Assembly: GCA_963711495.1 (NCBI GenBank)
Contig: CAVQEK010000003.1
Coordinates: forward strand, 62,001-126,000
Length of the DNA stretch: 64,000 bases
Direction: 5' to 3'
DNA from: CAVQEK01 sp963711495
Lineage (GTDB): Bacteria; Bacteroidota; Bacteroidia; Cytophagales; Cyclobacteriaceae
Both the position numbers and the translations under genes were made by a program. The notes beneath the pieces were generated by a model. That model was not told where the DNA came from and did not search any database. It saw nothing but the letters and a program-made list of their open reading frames with translations. Below, in pieces: positions 54,709 through 63,855 of the stretch. The stretch's first letter is position 1. Every line of letters begins with the position of its first letter.

Positions 54709-55678
54709 AAATATCATAGGTCAGATAGGCCCGCTCATCGGATTGGTCTTTGTGATTGTACTTTTTATGATCATATCACCAGCAGAATTCCATTCTTTTT
54801 ATAATATAAAAACCATTCTCACTCAAAGTGTGATTATTGGTATAGCAGCGTTGGGTATGACCATCATCATCATTTCCGGCGGTATTGACCTGAGTGTGGG
54901 ATCACAAATTGCATTGGGAACAATTGTGACGGCTACGCTGCTCATATATTTTGGTGGAGAATCAGATGCTGTAGGTAATGGCGCCGTAATTGTGTCGGCT
55001 TTGTTAGGAATTGTTGCTTGTGTGGTTTGCGGATGGTTGATTGGCGTGATTATCTCAAAATTCAAACTGGCACCGTTTATTGTTACGTTAGGCATGATGC
55101 AAATTGCCCGTGGTGTGGCTAAATGGATAGGATCAGAAAAAATCGTTACCACACCAGAAAACAATTTGTGGAAATTTATGCTGGTTGATCCGGAACCAAA
55201 ATGGATGATTTTTGCCCCTGGTGTCTGGATCATGATCATTTTATTGATTCTGACAACGATCATGTTGAAAAAGACGGTCCTCGGGAGATATATTTTTGCC
55301 ATTGGCTCCAATGAACAAACAGCCATTTTATGTGGTGTGAATGTGAAAAAAGTAAAAGTGATTATTTATGCCCTGGGTAGCCTTTTTGTTGGAATAGCGG
55401 CCATTATGCAATACGGCAATCTGACCGTAGGAGATCCGACTGCAGCAATCGGTATGGAGTTGGACATCATTGCGGCCGTGGTCATTGGTGGGGGTTCGCT
55501 CAATGGTGGAGAAGGAAGCGCAACCGGGTCAATTATTGGCGCTCTGATCATGGCAGTGCTGCGTAATGGATGCAATATGCTGGGTGTGCCCAATTATATT
55601 CAGGAAATCATTATTGGAGCAATCATCGTAGGCGCTGTCCTCATCGACCGATTGAAACACGGCATTAGCAAAGCATAA
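54692..55678 (+). CDS. Ribose-type ABC transporter permease
   Basis: 328 residues from the ATG at 54692; a TTG three bases earlier is an alternative. RbsC family with about 8-10 membrane segments: LAALGMTIIIISGGIDLSVGSQIALG-like motif (here AALGMTIIIISGGIDLSVGS), FIVTLGMMQIARG, GSNEQTAILCGVNVKKVKV, and AAVVIGGGSLNGGEGSATGSIIGAL. Forms the membrane channel of the importer. Starts inside the ATPase gene's 3' end, so translation is coupled. Confidence 0.92.
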   Translation: MKIVSKNIIGQIGPLIGLVFVIVLFMIISPAEFHSFYNIKTILTQSVIIGIAALGMTIIIISGGIDLSVGSQIALGTIVTATLLIYFGGESDAVGNGAVIVSALLGIVACVVCGWLIGVIISKFKLAPFIVTLGMMQIARGVAKWIGSEKIVTTPENNLWKFMLVDPEPKWMIFAPGVWIMIILLILTTIMLKKTVLGRYIFAIGSNEQTAILCGVNVKKVKVIIYALGSLFVGIAAIMQYGNLTVGDPTAAIGMELDIIAAVVIGGGSLNGGEGSATGSIIGALIMAVLRNGCNMLGVPNYIQEIIIGAIIVGAVLIDRLKHGISKA

Positions 55679-55882
55679 AAAATTCATGGCGAACAGGCAC
55701 TAAATATTGACAAAATCAATCTATAGCCACATTAATTTCCTTTTGGGTCAATATTTTAAACGAAGAATGATTCATGCCAAAATATAAGATTTACATGTTA
55801 AAATAATAATTATGGTAAATAGCGGTATTTTTTCATGAAGTCTGTAAATTGAAAGCGATTTTTTTAAATAACACCACATTTT

Positions 55883-57499
55883 ATGAATCCGAGTTTAATA
55901 GAAAACAACAACAATCCTGGCAATAAAAATTTTGTTTTTGGACTTACACTGGTGGCAACATTGGGAGGCTTGCTTTTTGGTTACGATACCGCAGTAATTT
56001 CTGGTGCTGTAGGTTCATTGCAACATTTTTTTATCGATTCATTGCACCTCAACATTGATATCGCGAAAAATGTAATCGTCGAATACCGGTTTACGGTCGT
56101 GGTTGTCATCTATATTATCATATTTGCTGTGACGGGAGTTATGGTAAAACTCTTTGGCCGCAACAGGGGCTGGTTATTTAGTGTTATTTTAATGATTATT
56201 GCCGGAATTGTTTTGTTTAGAATATTCAATGTCGAACCCTTGCTTGATGAAGAAACGGCGAATTCATTAAAGGGATTTACGATTTCCAGTGCATTGGTCG
56301 GATGCATCATTGGAGGTACTGTCGGCGGGTTTGTTAGCCGGGTTTTGGGCCGAAAGAACGGATTGATTTTAGCAGCCATCTTATTTTCCATTTCTGCTAT
56401 TGGTTCGGCAATCCCTGAGAAAATGAACATTTTTGGAGTAGAAACACTGATCTCATTCATCATTTATCGCATAATTGGCGGAGTGGGTGTCGGGATTGCC
56501 TCGATGCTTTCTCCCATGTATATTGCAGAAATAGCCCCTTCGAAAATTCGTGGCAGATTGGTAAGTTGGAACCAGTTTGCCATTATATTTGGAATGTTGG
56601 TGATTTATTTTGTGAATTACTTTATTTCCAGACAAGGCGATGATGCCTGGCTTAATTCAACAGGCTGGAGATGGATGTTTGCCTCAGAAATGATTCCCGC
56701 AGTGCTCTTTTTGTTTCTGTTATTATTGGTGCCTGAAACGCCGCGATACCTGGTCATGCAAAATCAGGAAGACCAGGCCCTGAAAATTTTACAAAAATTA
56801 AGTGGAAAACAAACGGCTTCGCGGGTGCTGGAGGAAATCAAGGAAAGTTTGAGAATTAAAGATGCTCCTTGGTTGTCTTATGGGGGCTTGCTCATCATTG
56901 TGGGTATTTTGTTATCCGTCTTTCAACAGTTTGTCGGCATTAATGTAGTCCTGTATTACGCACCTGAAATATTCAGAAATATGGGAAGTCAGACTGATGT
57001 ATCGCTACTTCAGACCATCATTGTTGGTGCCGTTAATTTGGCGTTTACCGTGGTAGCCATTGCCACTGTAGATCGATTTGGAAGGAAACCTTTGCAAATT
57101 ATCGGCGCTTTGGGTATGGCAGTGAGTATGTTTGCCCTTGGAATGACCTTTTATCTGCAAAGCGTTGGGATAGGGGCATTGATTTTTATGTTGCTTTATA
57201 CAGCATCCTTTGCCGTTTCCTGGGGACCGGTAACCTGGGTTTTGTTGTCTGAAATATTTCCCAATAAGATTCGTGGGGCCATGTCGATTGCTGTCGCTGC
57301 ACAGTGGATAGCTAATCTGATCATTTCCTGGACTTTCCCAATGATGAATGACAACACCTGGCTCACCAATGAATTTAACCACGGATTTGCTTATTGGCTC
57401 TATGGTTTGATGGGAATTTTGGCCGCTTTATTTGTTTGGAAATTTGTACCGGAGACCAAAGGAAAGAGCCTGGAAGAGATTGAGAATATATGGAATTAG
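55883..57499 (+). CDS. Sugar-porter MFS transporter (XylE-like)
   Basis: 538 residues, 12 membrane segments plus a longer loop near the first pair. Sugar porter signatures: LLFGYDTAVISGAVG at the N terminus, YIAEIAPSKIRGRLVSWNQFAI in TM4-5, VPETPRYLVM, QQFVGINVVLYYAPEIF, DRFGRKPL and the closing VPETKGKSLEEIE. H+-coupled import of xylose, glucose, arabinose or similar. Stands between the ABC operon and the epimerase gene, both sugar related. Confidence 0.92.
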   Translation: MNPSLIENNNNPGNKNFVFGLTLVATLGGLLFGYDTAVISGAVGSLQHFFIDSLHLNIDIAKNVIVEYRFTVVVVIYIIIFAVTGVMVKLFGRNRGWLFSVILMIIAGIVLFRIFNVEPLLDEETANSLKGFTISSALVGCIIGGTVGGFVSRVLGRKNGLILAAILFSISAIGSAIPEKMNIFGVETLISFIIYRIIGGVGVGIASMLSPMYIAEIAPSKIRGRLVSWNQFAIIFGMLVIYFVNYFISRQGDDAWLNSTGWRWMFASEMIPAVLFLFLLLLVPETPRYLVMQNQEDQALKILQKLSGKQTASRVLEEIKESLRIKDAPWLSYGGLLIIVGILLSVFQQFVGINVVLYYAPEIFRNMGSQTDVSLLQTIIVGAVNLAFTVVAIATVDRFGRKPLQIIGALGMAVSMFALGMTFYLQSVGIGALIFMLLYTASFAVSWGPVTWVLLSEIFPNKIRGAMSIAVAAQWIANLIISWTFPMMNDNTWLTNEFNHGFAYWLYGLMGILAALFVWKFVPETKGKSLEEIENIWN

Positions 57500-57601
57500 G
57501 ATGATGGAAAGTTAATTAAATGGTATTCTGATCGTTGAACAATTAGAATTAACAGGAATAATACAAATCCCAGGGTAGTTAAAATATTTGTGAGTTTGAA
57601 T

Positions 57602-57617
57602 ACTTTCACGGAAAAGT
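57602..57617. promoter_or_regulatory. Imperfect palindrome with central CG upstream of aldose 1-epimerase
   Basis: ACTTT (57602-57606), CG (57609-57610) and AAAGT (57613-57617), about 32 bases before the epimerase start. Its LacI-operator-like design resembles the site at 52073 only in having a central CG; weak evidence. Confidence 0.25.
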
Positions 57618-57648
57618 GTCATTTTGAATAAATAGAATTGCCAGAATC

Positions 57649-58809
57649 ATGAGAAAAGCTTTGTTAATTTTCGCAACACTCGTCATTGTCAGCGCCTGCC
57701 AGAACAAGAAAAAAAATACTTCGGAAGAAATGAATAATCCGGCATTGTCTTTTGCGCAAACATCATTCGGTCATATGCCGGATGGACGTGAAGTGAGCCT
57801 TTATACATTAACCAATACTAAAGGTATGGAGGTGAAGATCACCAATTATGGGGGCATCATTGTTTCTATCAAGGTACCTGATAAAGCTGGAAACATAGGC
57901 GATGTTGTACTCGGTTTTGATAATCTTGAAAATTATATCAAGGAGTCACCATATTTTGGGGCGATCATCGGGCGATATGGTAATCGCATAGCTAGAGGTA
58001 AATTTGAGTTGAACGGGAAAGAATACCAACTTGCAATCAATAATGGAGTAAATCATTTACATGGAGGAATAAAAGGATTTGATAAAGTGCTGTGGACTGC
58101 CGAGGAAGTCCGTTCCGATGAAGAGGTGGGACTGAAACTTTCCTATCTCAGCCCTGATATGGAAGAGGGCTATCCCGGAAATTTGAAAGTTACAGTGGAA
58201 TATACATTGGATAATGAAAACAATCTGGAAGTGAACTATTCTGCTACGACAGATAAACCAACCATTGTAAATCTCACCAATCACAGTTACTTCAATCTGA
58301 CTGCTGATCCCAATAATAACATTTTGGGACAGATGTTATACATTAACGCTGATTTCTTTCTTCCTGTGGATTCTACCTTAATTCCAACGGGCAATAAGAA
58401 ACCTGTGGCGGGATCTCCTTTTGATTTCACAGAATCTCAGCAAATTGGAACAAGGATCAATGATGAGAATCAACAATTGAAATATGCCGGTGGTTATGAC
58501 CATTGCTGGGTTTTAAACAAAAATGACCATGAATTGAGTCTGGCTGCCCGGGTCATTGATCCCGAAAGTGGCAGAACACTGGAAGTTTATACCACTGAAC
58601 CGGGTATTCAGTTTTATACGGGAAATTTCCTGGATGGCAGCCTTACTGGAAAAAATGGCATTCCCTATCGACACAGGTCAGCCCTATGTCTGGAACCCGA
58701 ACATTTTCCCAATTCTCCCAATGAGCCGGATTTCCCATCTGTGGTGCTCAATCCGGGATCTGAATATCATTCAAAAACTGTGTATAGTTTCTCGGTGGAA
58801 ACCCCATGA
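57649..58809 (+). CDS. galM: Lipoprotein aldose 1-epimerase
   Basis: 386 residues. A lipoprotein signal with lipobox IVSACQ (Cys at about residue 17) places it in the periplasm or on the outer membrane, unlike cytosolic GalM. Catalytic His in IVNLTNHSYFNL (substrate acid) and Glu in ALCLEPEHFPNSPN (general base). Also NYGGIIVSIKVPDK and GRYGNRIARGKFELNGKEY. It interconverts alpha and beta anomers, helping transporters that prefer one anomer; the neighbouring sugar porter and ABC importer fit this. Confidence 0.92.
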   Translation: MRKALLIFATLVIVSACQNKKKNTSEEMNNPALSFAQTSFGHMPDGREVSLYTLTNTKGMEVKITNYGGIIVSIKVPDKAGNIGDVVLGFDNLENYIKESPYFGAIIGRYGNRIARGKFELNGKEYQLAINNGVNHLHGGIKGFDKVLWTAEEVRSDEEVGLKLSYLSPDMEEGYPGNLKVTVEYTLDNENNLEVNYSATTDKPTIVNLTNHSYFNLTADPNNNILGQMLYINADFFLPVDSTLIPTGNKKPVAGSPFDFTESQQIGTRINDENQQLKYAGGYDHCWVLNKNDHELSLAARVIDPESGRTLEVYTTEPGIQFYTGNFLDGSLTGKNGIPYRHRSALCLEPEHFPNSPNEPDFPSVVLNPGSEYHSKTVYSFSVETP

Positions 58810-58847
58810 GAGCCGTATTTTGAGGCTGTGCGGGGAATTGGAAAATT

Positions 58848-59765
58848 TTATTTTCTTGAATAATAATACAGAAACTGTTTTTGATTGTTCACTTTTTCAC
58901 CAATGGTATAGAATCCGGAACCATCTGGCTTCCAGGCGATCGCTTCACCTTGCGGTTCTGGTGAATATCTGATCAATTGATGATCCTGTAGCAAGGTTTC
59001 AAAGATTGATTTTTGAGGATCCCGTTTCCAGTAAAAGATCGCCAGGTAATTTTTAACAAGGATTTCCTTTCCATCGCTGGTAATATCTGCGGCGTTGATC
59101 AAATGAAATGGCAGCTTTCCCAGGAATTCCAGTTGTATAGGAATCTGAGTGGAAACCGGATTTGGGGCCCTGTAAACGTTCACATGTTGTTCTCGTTTTG
59201 AAATGATATAAATATCTTGAGTTATTGGATCCACCATTAAGGCTTCGGCATCCCGGGCGCTATCCGGATAATGCAGGTTGATTTGATCATATCCTGAGAT
59301 CATGCTATCTTTTTGTACGATAGAGGGTTCAGGGAACCGATATATTTGAATATCCGGTCGAACAGCGGCATTGTCTCCAATATCACTAACATACATATAA
59401 TTTGCTTCACCTCCGGGGCCGGGTCCTATGGCAATGTCTTCCCAATCAATATTCAAGGCATTTTTCAGATAAAAGATTCTTTTAATTGCTCCGAGGGTAT
59501 CAATCAGAAAAATACGTGGCTGGTTTCCACTGTCATTGTGGACCCAAAGCAACCCTTCATTTTTTCTACTCGCTACCATGCCCGATGCTTCATGCAGCCG
59601 CAGGTCCTGAATTTCAGCTATTGGACGACCATAACTGAATTGATGTGAAAATGGATCAACAGGTTTGCTGTTGTTGGCTGAAGTTTTGTTCGGGCCATGT
59701 ATAGATAGTAGCAGTAAAAGTGAATAAAGTAGGCTCACAGCACAGAATTGAATTATTGGCAGCAA
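58848..59765 (-). CDS. Exported beta-propeller-like protein of unknown function
   Basis: 305 residues with an N-terminal hydrophobic segment (about 5-22). The body looks like a beta-propeller of the SdiA-regulated/esterase-like kind: EASGMVASRKNEGLLWVHNDSGNQPRIFLID, IDWEDIAIGPGPGGEANYMYVSDIGDN, ARDAEALMVDPITQDIYIISKRE, and EAIAWKPDGSGFYTIGE. Similar exported proteins are common in Bacteroidota. Function unknown. Convergent with galM, 38 bases apart. Confidence 0.7.
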   Translation of the reverse strand: MLPIIQFCAVSLLYSLLLLLSIHGPNKTSANNSKPVDPFSHQFSYGRPIAEIQDLRLHEASGMVASRKNEGLLWVHNDSGNQPRIFLIDTLGAIKRIFYLKNALNIDWEDIAIGPGPGGEANYMYVSDIGDNAAVRPDIQIYRFPEPSIVQKDSMISGYDQINLHYPDSARDAEALMVDPITQDIYIISKREQHVNVYRAPNPVSTQIPIQLEFLGKLPFHLINAADITSDGKEILVKNYLAIFYWKRDPQKSIFETLLQDHQLIRYSPEPQGEAIAWKPDGSGFYTIGEKVNNQKQFLYYYSRK

Positions 59766-59889
59766 AAATTGAATTTAATTTTTAAACCAGCAACATTTTT
59801 ATGTTGAATATGTACCTGTAGTTTAACAGTAGTAGTTGTAATTGGCTTTCATTCTTTGAAATATTGAGATTGGTCCCACATTGCGTCAA

Positions 59890-62058
59890 TCACAATTCCG
59901 TTAACCAGGAAAGAATTTTTTGTGTTACTTCACTTTCTTGAGCGACACTGGTCTGAAAATTCATTTTTAAATTATTCTTTGTATAAATGTCTTTAGCAGG
60001 ATTATAGCAATTTTCAATCTGTTGCGAATCCAGCGGATCACTGTGGCCATCAACCGGATTAATGATCAGTACTTTTCTTGGTTCTATGGCCATTAAAAGA
60101 TCTGGCAGGTCGTAAGTTTGGAGGGCACCAGGAACCACCGCGGGTACCCAATTCGGATCATACATGCGCATCTCCACGATTGATTGGTAACTGGCCAATG
60201 GTTCAAACAAAATCAATGATTGTACAGCAGTTTCTAATGCCGTAAAATGCATGGCCAAAGGCGTAAGATAATTTTTGGCAATGATATTTATTGCGGTCGA
60301 AGCATTAGGAAAGGTCCTTTTGCAAAAATTGACAATGGATGCAAGGTCTTCCATTTGCACACCTGCAATGCTTTTGCCGGTTAAAATACCAGCAAACCAT
60401 TGATTATAGGACACGCCATCGATGTATGCATCGCCCTTTAAATAGCCGGGGCCAAGTTCACCAATACCGGAAAGATCTGGTAAAATCACCGTAAAATGGA
60501 GATCGGTAAGCGCTTTAACAAAAGCGGAGTCGGCCATGGCGGCCTTTTTTCCCTGAGGATGTAAATAAATCATTATTTTCCCAGACTTCTCATTCTCTGT
60601 ACAAACAGTCACAAGTGGAATTGGTTTTCCATCGTCTTTAACGATCAAATAACGCTCCACGGTCAGTTCATTCCACTGTTCCCGGCCTGAAAAAAGAATA
60701 TTTTCCTGGTGGTTTGGGTTTACATATCCACTCCAAAGCTTTACGGCATCCCTGAGGATTTTAGGATCCTTTGGGTTGCTTTCTCTTGCATTGATGATTT
60801 TTTTAAGTTGTGCTTTATTCAGATCGAATACAGATTTTGAATCAGGAAATTCGGTCCTGACCTGTCCACTTCGGGTTATTTGTAATGCTTCCTGGGTAAA
60901 AGGTGTGATTTCTTCGTCGATGGGTTCACCTTTCATATTAAATTGGTGCATAAAAAAGCTGTACGTTGCTTCACGATTTTTCTCTGTCGATTCATGTCCC
61001 GCATCGTCCTCCACCATGCTCAGGTTTTCCGGTCTGTCCATGATCTGATAAGCTTGTTTCGCTTCATTGAACATTTTTCGCGTTCCGGCAATACTAAACA
61101 TATCGCGGGTGGTACTGACGATAAGCATTGGTTTTGGCGCACGTACTTCAATCAGGTCAGTCTCATCCAAACCGAGGGCCTGGGCATGGAAAAAATTTTG
61201 TTCCGCATCCTGAGGCCCTTTTGACTTCAACAATTGTTCAAAGGAAGTGAGGTAATTTTCCGGTGCGGCAACCTGAATGCGCTGATCAAAGGCGGCAATA
61301 TAGGCACTTTGCGTACCGCCTCCAGATCGCCCTGTAATGCCTATCCGATCGTGATCTACTTCTTTTCTTGTCAAGAGATAATCCACGGCCCGAATTCCAT
61401 CCCAGATCATGTAATTTGCCAGTGTTTGGCCGGCAATAAAGCATTGCGCCCCGGGAAAGGAATGCTGATTGGTGGATTGCGTGGGTTTTAGAAAAGGAGC
61501 ATCGGTTTCATCATATTCAATTCTTTCGCCCTGGCCAATGGGGTCGAACGCAAAAACGATAAACCCCTTTTTTACCAGGTTAAGTATGACATGCTGGTAT
61601 ACCGGGGACCGAAAGGATAAATAGGTATGTCCGCTGCAATAAATAATAGCCGGAGACTTCTTCGACTTCTTTTGGGGTAGAAATAGTGCGGCAGTGACAT
61701 AAAATCCAGGCTGGGACTGGAATACAATTTTTTCAACCCGAACGTCTTTTCGGTTGATCACACCGGTAATTTCCGGATTCAGGGGAGTTTTTTTTGGAAA
61801 TTCACCAATAGATTTTATTAAGCGCTCACGGACATCGAATTGGTATTTTGTCCAGTCTTCACTCGTTTTCAACAAATTGATGCTTTCATTTCTTTGTTGA
61901 AGCTGTTTTTCTGCGCTAGACACGAAATGTTTGTACAGGGAGTTTGATGCATCGGAGTAGTATTGCCAATAATTAAATAGATCTGTATTTGGTTGTGCTT
62001 GCAGAGGGTTTATTAAAACTGAATAAAATATAAACAGGTTGATGATCTTTTGTGTCAT
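59890..62058 (-). CDS. Exported tandem alpha/beta hydrolase (acetyl-xylan-esterase-like)
   Basis: 722 residues; the signal peptide (about 1-21) ends in LQAQ. The first alpha/beta hydrolase domain (about 80-370) has a full catalytic set: Ser245 in GITGRSGGGTQSA, Asp319 in VSTTRDMFSI and His355 in DDAGHEST. The second domain (about 420-720) keeps the fold (KIMIYLHPQGKK, FTVILPDLSGIGELGPGY) but its nucleophile elbow is replaced by IIAKNYLTPLA, so it looks inactive. Acetyl-xylan-esterase-like proteins with this layout act on plant polysaccharide esters; the substrate is unproven. Confidence 0.8.
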   Translation of the reverse strand: MTQKIINLFIFYSVLINPLQAQPNTDLFNYWQYYSDASNSLYKHFVSSAEKQLQQRNESINLLKTSEDWTKYQFDVRERLIKSIGEFPKKTPLNPEITGVINRKDVRVEKIVFQSQPGFYVTAALFLPQKKSKKSPAIIYCSGHTYLSFRSPVYQHVILNLVKKGFIVFAFDPIGQGERIEYDETDAPFLKPTQSTNQHSFPGAQCFIAGQTLANYMIWDGIRAVDYLLTRKEVDHDRIGITGRSGGGTQSAYIAAFDQRIQVAAPENYLTSFEQLLKSKGPQDAEQNFFHAQALGLDETDLIEVRAPKPMLIVSTTRDMFSIAGTRKMFNEAKQAYQIMDRPENLSMVEDDAGHESTEKNREATYSFFMHQFNMKGEPIDEEITPFTQEALQITRSGQVRTEFPDSKSVFDLNKAQLKKIINARESNPKDPKILRDAVKLWSGYVNPNHQENILFSGREQWNELTVERYLIVKDDGKPIPLVTVCTENEKSGKIMIYLHPQGKKAAMADSAFVKALTDLHFTVILPDLSGIGELGPGYLKGDAYIDGVSYNQWFAGILTGKSIAGVQMEDLASIVNFCKRTFPNASTAINIIAKNYLTPLAMHFTALETAVQSLILFEPLASYQSIVEMRMYDPNWVPAVVPGALQTYDLPDLLMAIEPRKVLIINPVDGHSDPLDSQQIENCYNPAKDIYTKNNLKMNFQTSVAQESEVTQKILSWLTEL

Positions 62059-62248
62059 AAGATGACGAGTTGTATGTAAAATTAATATTGCTTAATACCG
62101 ACCGATGAAGTTGGCGTAAAAAACTGTTGAAATCAAATTGGACTTGGAATTAACTCTTCAAAACAATAAGCTGAAATATCAAAATATCATTTCATATTTA
62201 CACACCACGGCATAATTTACGATATTGCTACCACAAAATTATGTGTCT

Positions 62249-63742
62249 ATGGAATCGACGATCAATAGTCTGCGTGACGTAAATCTGGAGGAATATTTTG
62301 AAACCTTTCGGAAAGAGATCATTGGGATTGATGCCAAATTTGAATCGCCATATGGCGTTAAACCTTTGATTTATGCCGACTGGATTGCCAGTGGCCGATT
62401 GTTTGCACCGATTGAAGAAAAGATCAGGAAGGAATTCGGACCAATGGTGGGCAATACTCATTCGGAATCCAGTGAAACCGGCAGCACCATGACCAATGCC
62501 TATCATTATGCCCATAGTATCATAAAGCAACATGTAAATGCAGATGAAAATGATGTGATTATTACCACAGGTTTTGGGATGACTTCAGCGCTGGCCAAAT
62601 TTCAACGTATACTCGGGCTTAAAATACCGGAACAACTCACTAAATATTGCGAATTGCCGATAGAAGAGAAACCAGTAGTATTCCTGACCCACATGGAACA
62701 TCATTCCAATCATACGCCCTGGCTGGAATCGCTTGCCGATGTGGTGGTTCTGGAACCTGATGATCACCTGATGGTAAATCCGGAATTTTTACGACGAGAA
62801 ATAATTAAATATCAGAATCGCAAAATGAAAATCGGATCGTTTTCAGCCTGCTCCAATGTTACCGGGATTATGACGCCATATTACGAGTTGGCGGAGATCA
62901 TGCATGAAAATGGTGGTTATTGTTTCGTGGATTTTGCGGCTTCAGCACCCTATGTTGATATCGACATGCATCCTGAAAATCCATTGCAGAAGCTTGATGC
63001 TATTTTCTTTTCTCCCCATAAATTTCTGGGCGGGCCGGGCAGTTCCGGGGTTTTGATCTTCTGCAAAAAACTTTATAAAAACAGGATCCCTGATCATCCT
63101 GGTGGTGGCACGGTTATGTGGACCAATCCCTGGGGTGAACATGCTTATATTGATGATATAGAGATCCGGGAGGATGGAGGCACTCCGGGATTTTTACAGG
63201 CCATTCGCGCAGCATTGAGTATTCGACTTAAAGAAAAAATGGGCGTTCAGCAGATCAGGGAACGGGAAAAAACATTAATTGACCAGGCTTTTAAGGGATT
63301 AAATAAAATTGATGAACTCATCATATTGGCGCCGGAAAATAAGGAAAGGCTGGGAGTGATCTCATTTTACATTAGAGGTATACATCACAATCTCATTGTC
63401 AAACTGCTCAATGACCGGTTTGGCATACAAATGCGCGGAGGTTGTTCTTGTGCGGGCACCTACGGACATTATTTGCTTCATGTAGATCGGGAAATGTCTA
63501 AAAGGATTACCATTAAGATCAACCAGGGAGACCTGTCTGAAAAGCCAGGTTGGGTTCGAATGTCATTGCACCCCACCATAACGAATAAAGAATTATCATA
63601 TATTATTGATTCTTTGAATGAAATTACCTCGAATGCCAACGATTGGAAAGTGGATTATCGGTACAACGTGCATACCGGGGAATTTGAACATATCGCTGCT
63701 TTATCCGCTCAGGAGAAGGTAAAGGGCTGGTTTGATTTGTAA
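62249..63742 (+). CDS. Class V aminotransferase-fold PLP enzyme (cysteine-desulfurase-like)
   Basis: 497 residues from the ATG at 62249; TTG at 62225 and GTG at 62243 are upstream alternatives. Class V fold: IYADWIASGRLF, THSESSETGSTMT, SFSACSNVTGIMTPY, CFVDFAASAPYVDIDMHP, and the PLP Lys in FFSPHKFLGGPGSSGVL. Near the C terminus RGGCSCAGTYGH has a Cys placed as in the active site of SufS/CsdA-type desulfurases. Function is therefore likely C-S bond cleavage or a related reaction; the natural substrate is unknown. Confidence 0.85.
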   Translation: MESTINSLRDVNLEEYFETFRKEIIGIDAKFESPYGVKPLIYADWIASGRLFAPIEEKIRKEFGPMVGNTHSESSETGSTMTNAYHYAHSIIKQHVNADENDVIITTGFGMTSALAKFQRILGLKIPEQLTKYCELPIEEKPVVFLTHMEHHSNHTPWLESLADVVVLEPDDHLMVNPEFLRREIIKYQNRKMKIGSFSACSNVTGIMTPYYELAEIMHENGGYCFVDFAASAPYVDIDMHPENPLQKLDAIFFSPHKFLGGPGSSGVLIFCKKLYKNRIPDHPGGGTVMWTNPWGEHAYIDDIEIREDGGTPGFLQAIRAALSIRLKEKMGVQQIREREKTLIDQAFKGLNKIDELIILAPENKERLGVISFYIRGIHHNLIVKLLNDRFGIQMRGGCSCAGTYGHYLLHVDREMSKRITIKINQGDLSEKPGWVRMSLHPTITNKELSYIIDSLNEITSNANDWKVDYRYNVHTGEFEHIAALSAQEKVKGWFDL

Positions 63743-63771
63743 TTTGTTGTCTATTAATGCTTGAAACAGAA

Positions 63772-63855
63772 TTATTTGATTTTTTCCAGTTCCTTCAAAA
63801 CACGTTTGCCTCGTGATTGAAAACCTGCCGATCCAAAAGGCATCTGGTCTTCAAT
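63772..63855 (-). other. In-frame open tail beyond the stop of the window-end gene
   Basis: Downstream of the TAA at 63856-63858 the same frame stays open for 27 codons, encoding IEDQMPFGSAGFQSRGK and RVLKELEKIK, then TAA at 63772-63774. This has the look of a coding C terminus, so the TAA may be a nonsense mutation or sequencing error. Confidence 0.45.

Noticed and set aside
54823..55326. 167-codon minus-strand open frame inside the permease gene
   Set aside because: Antisense to membrane segments of an RbsC-like permease; no independent support.
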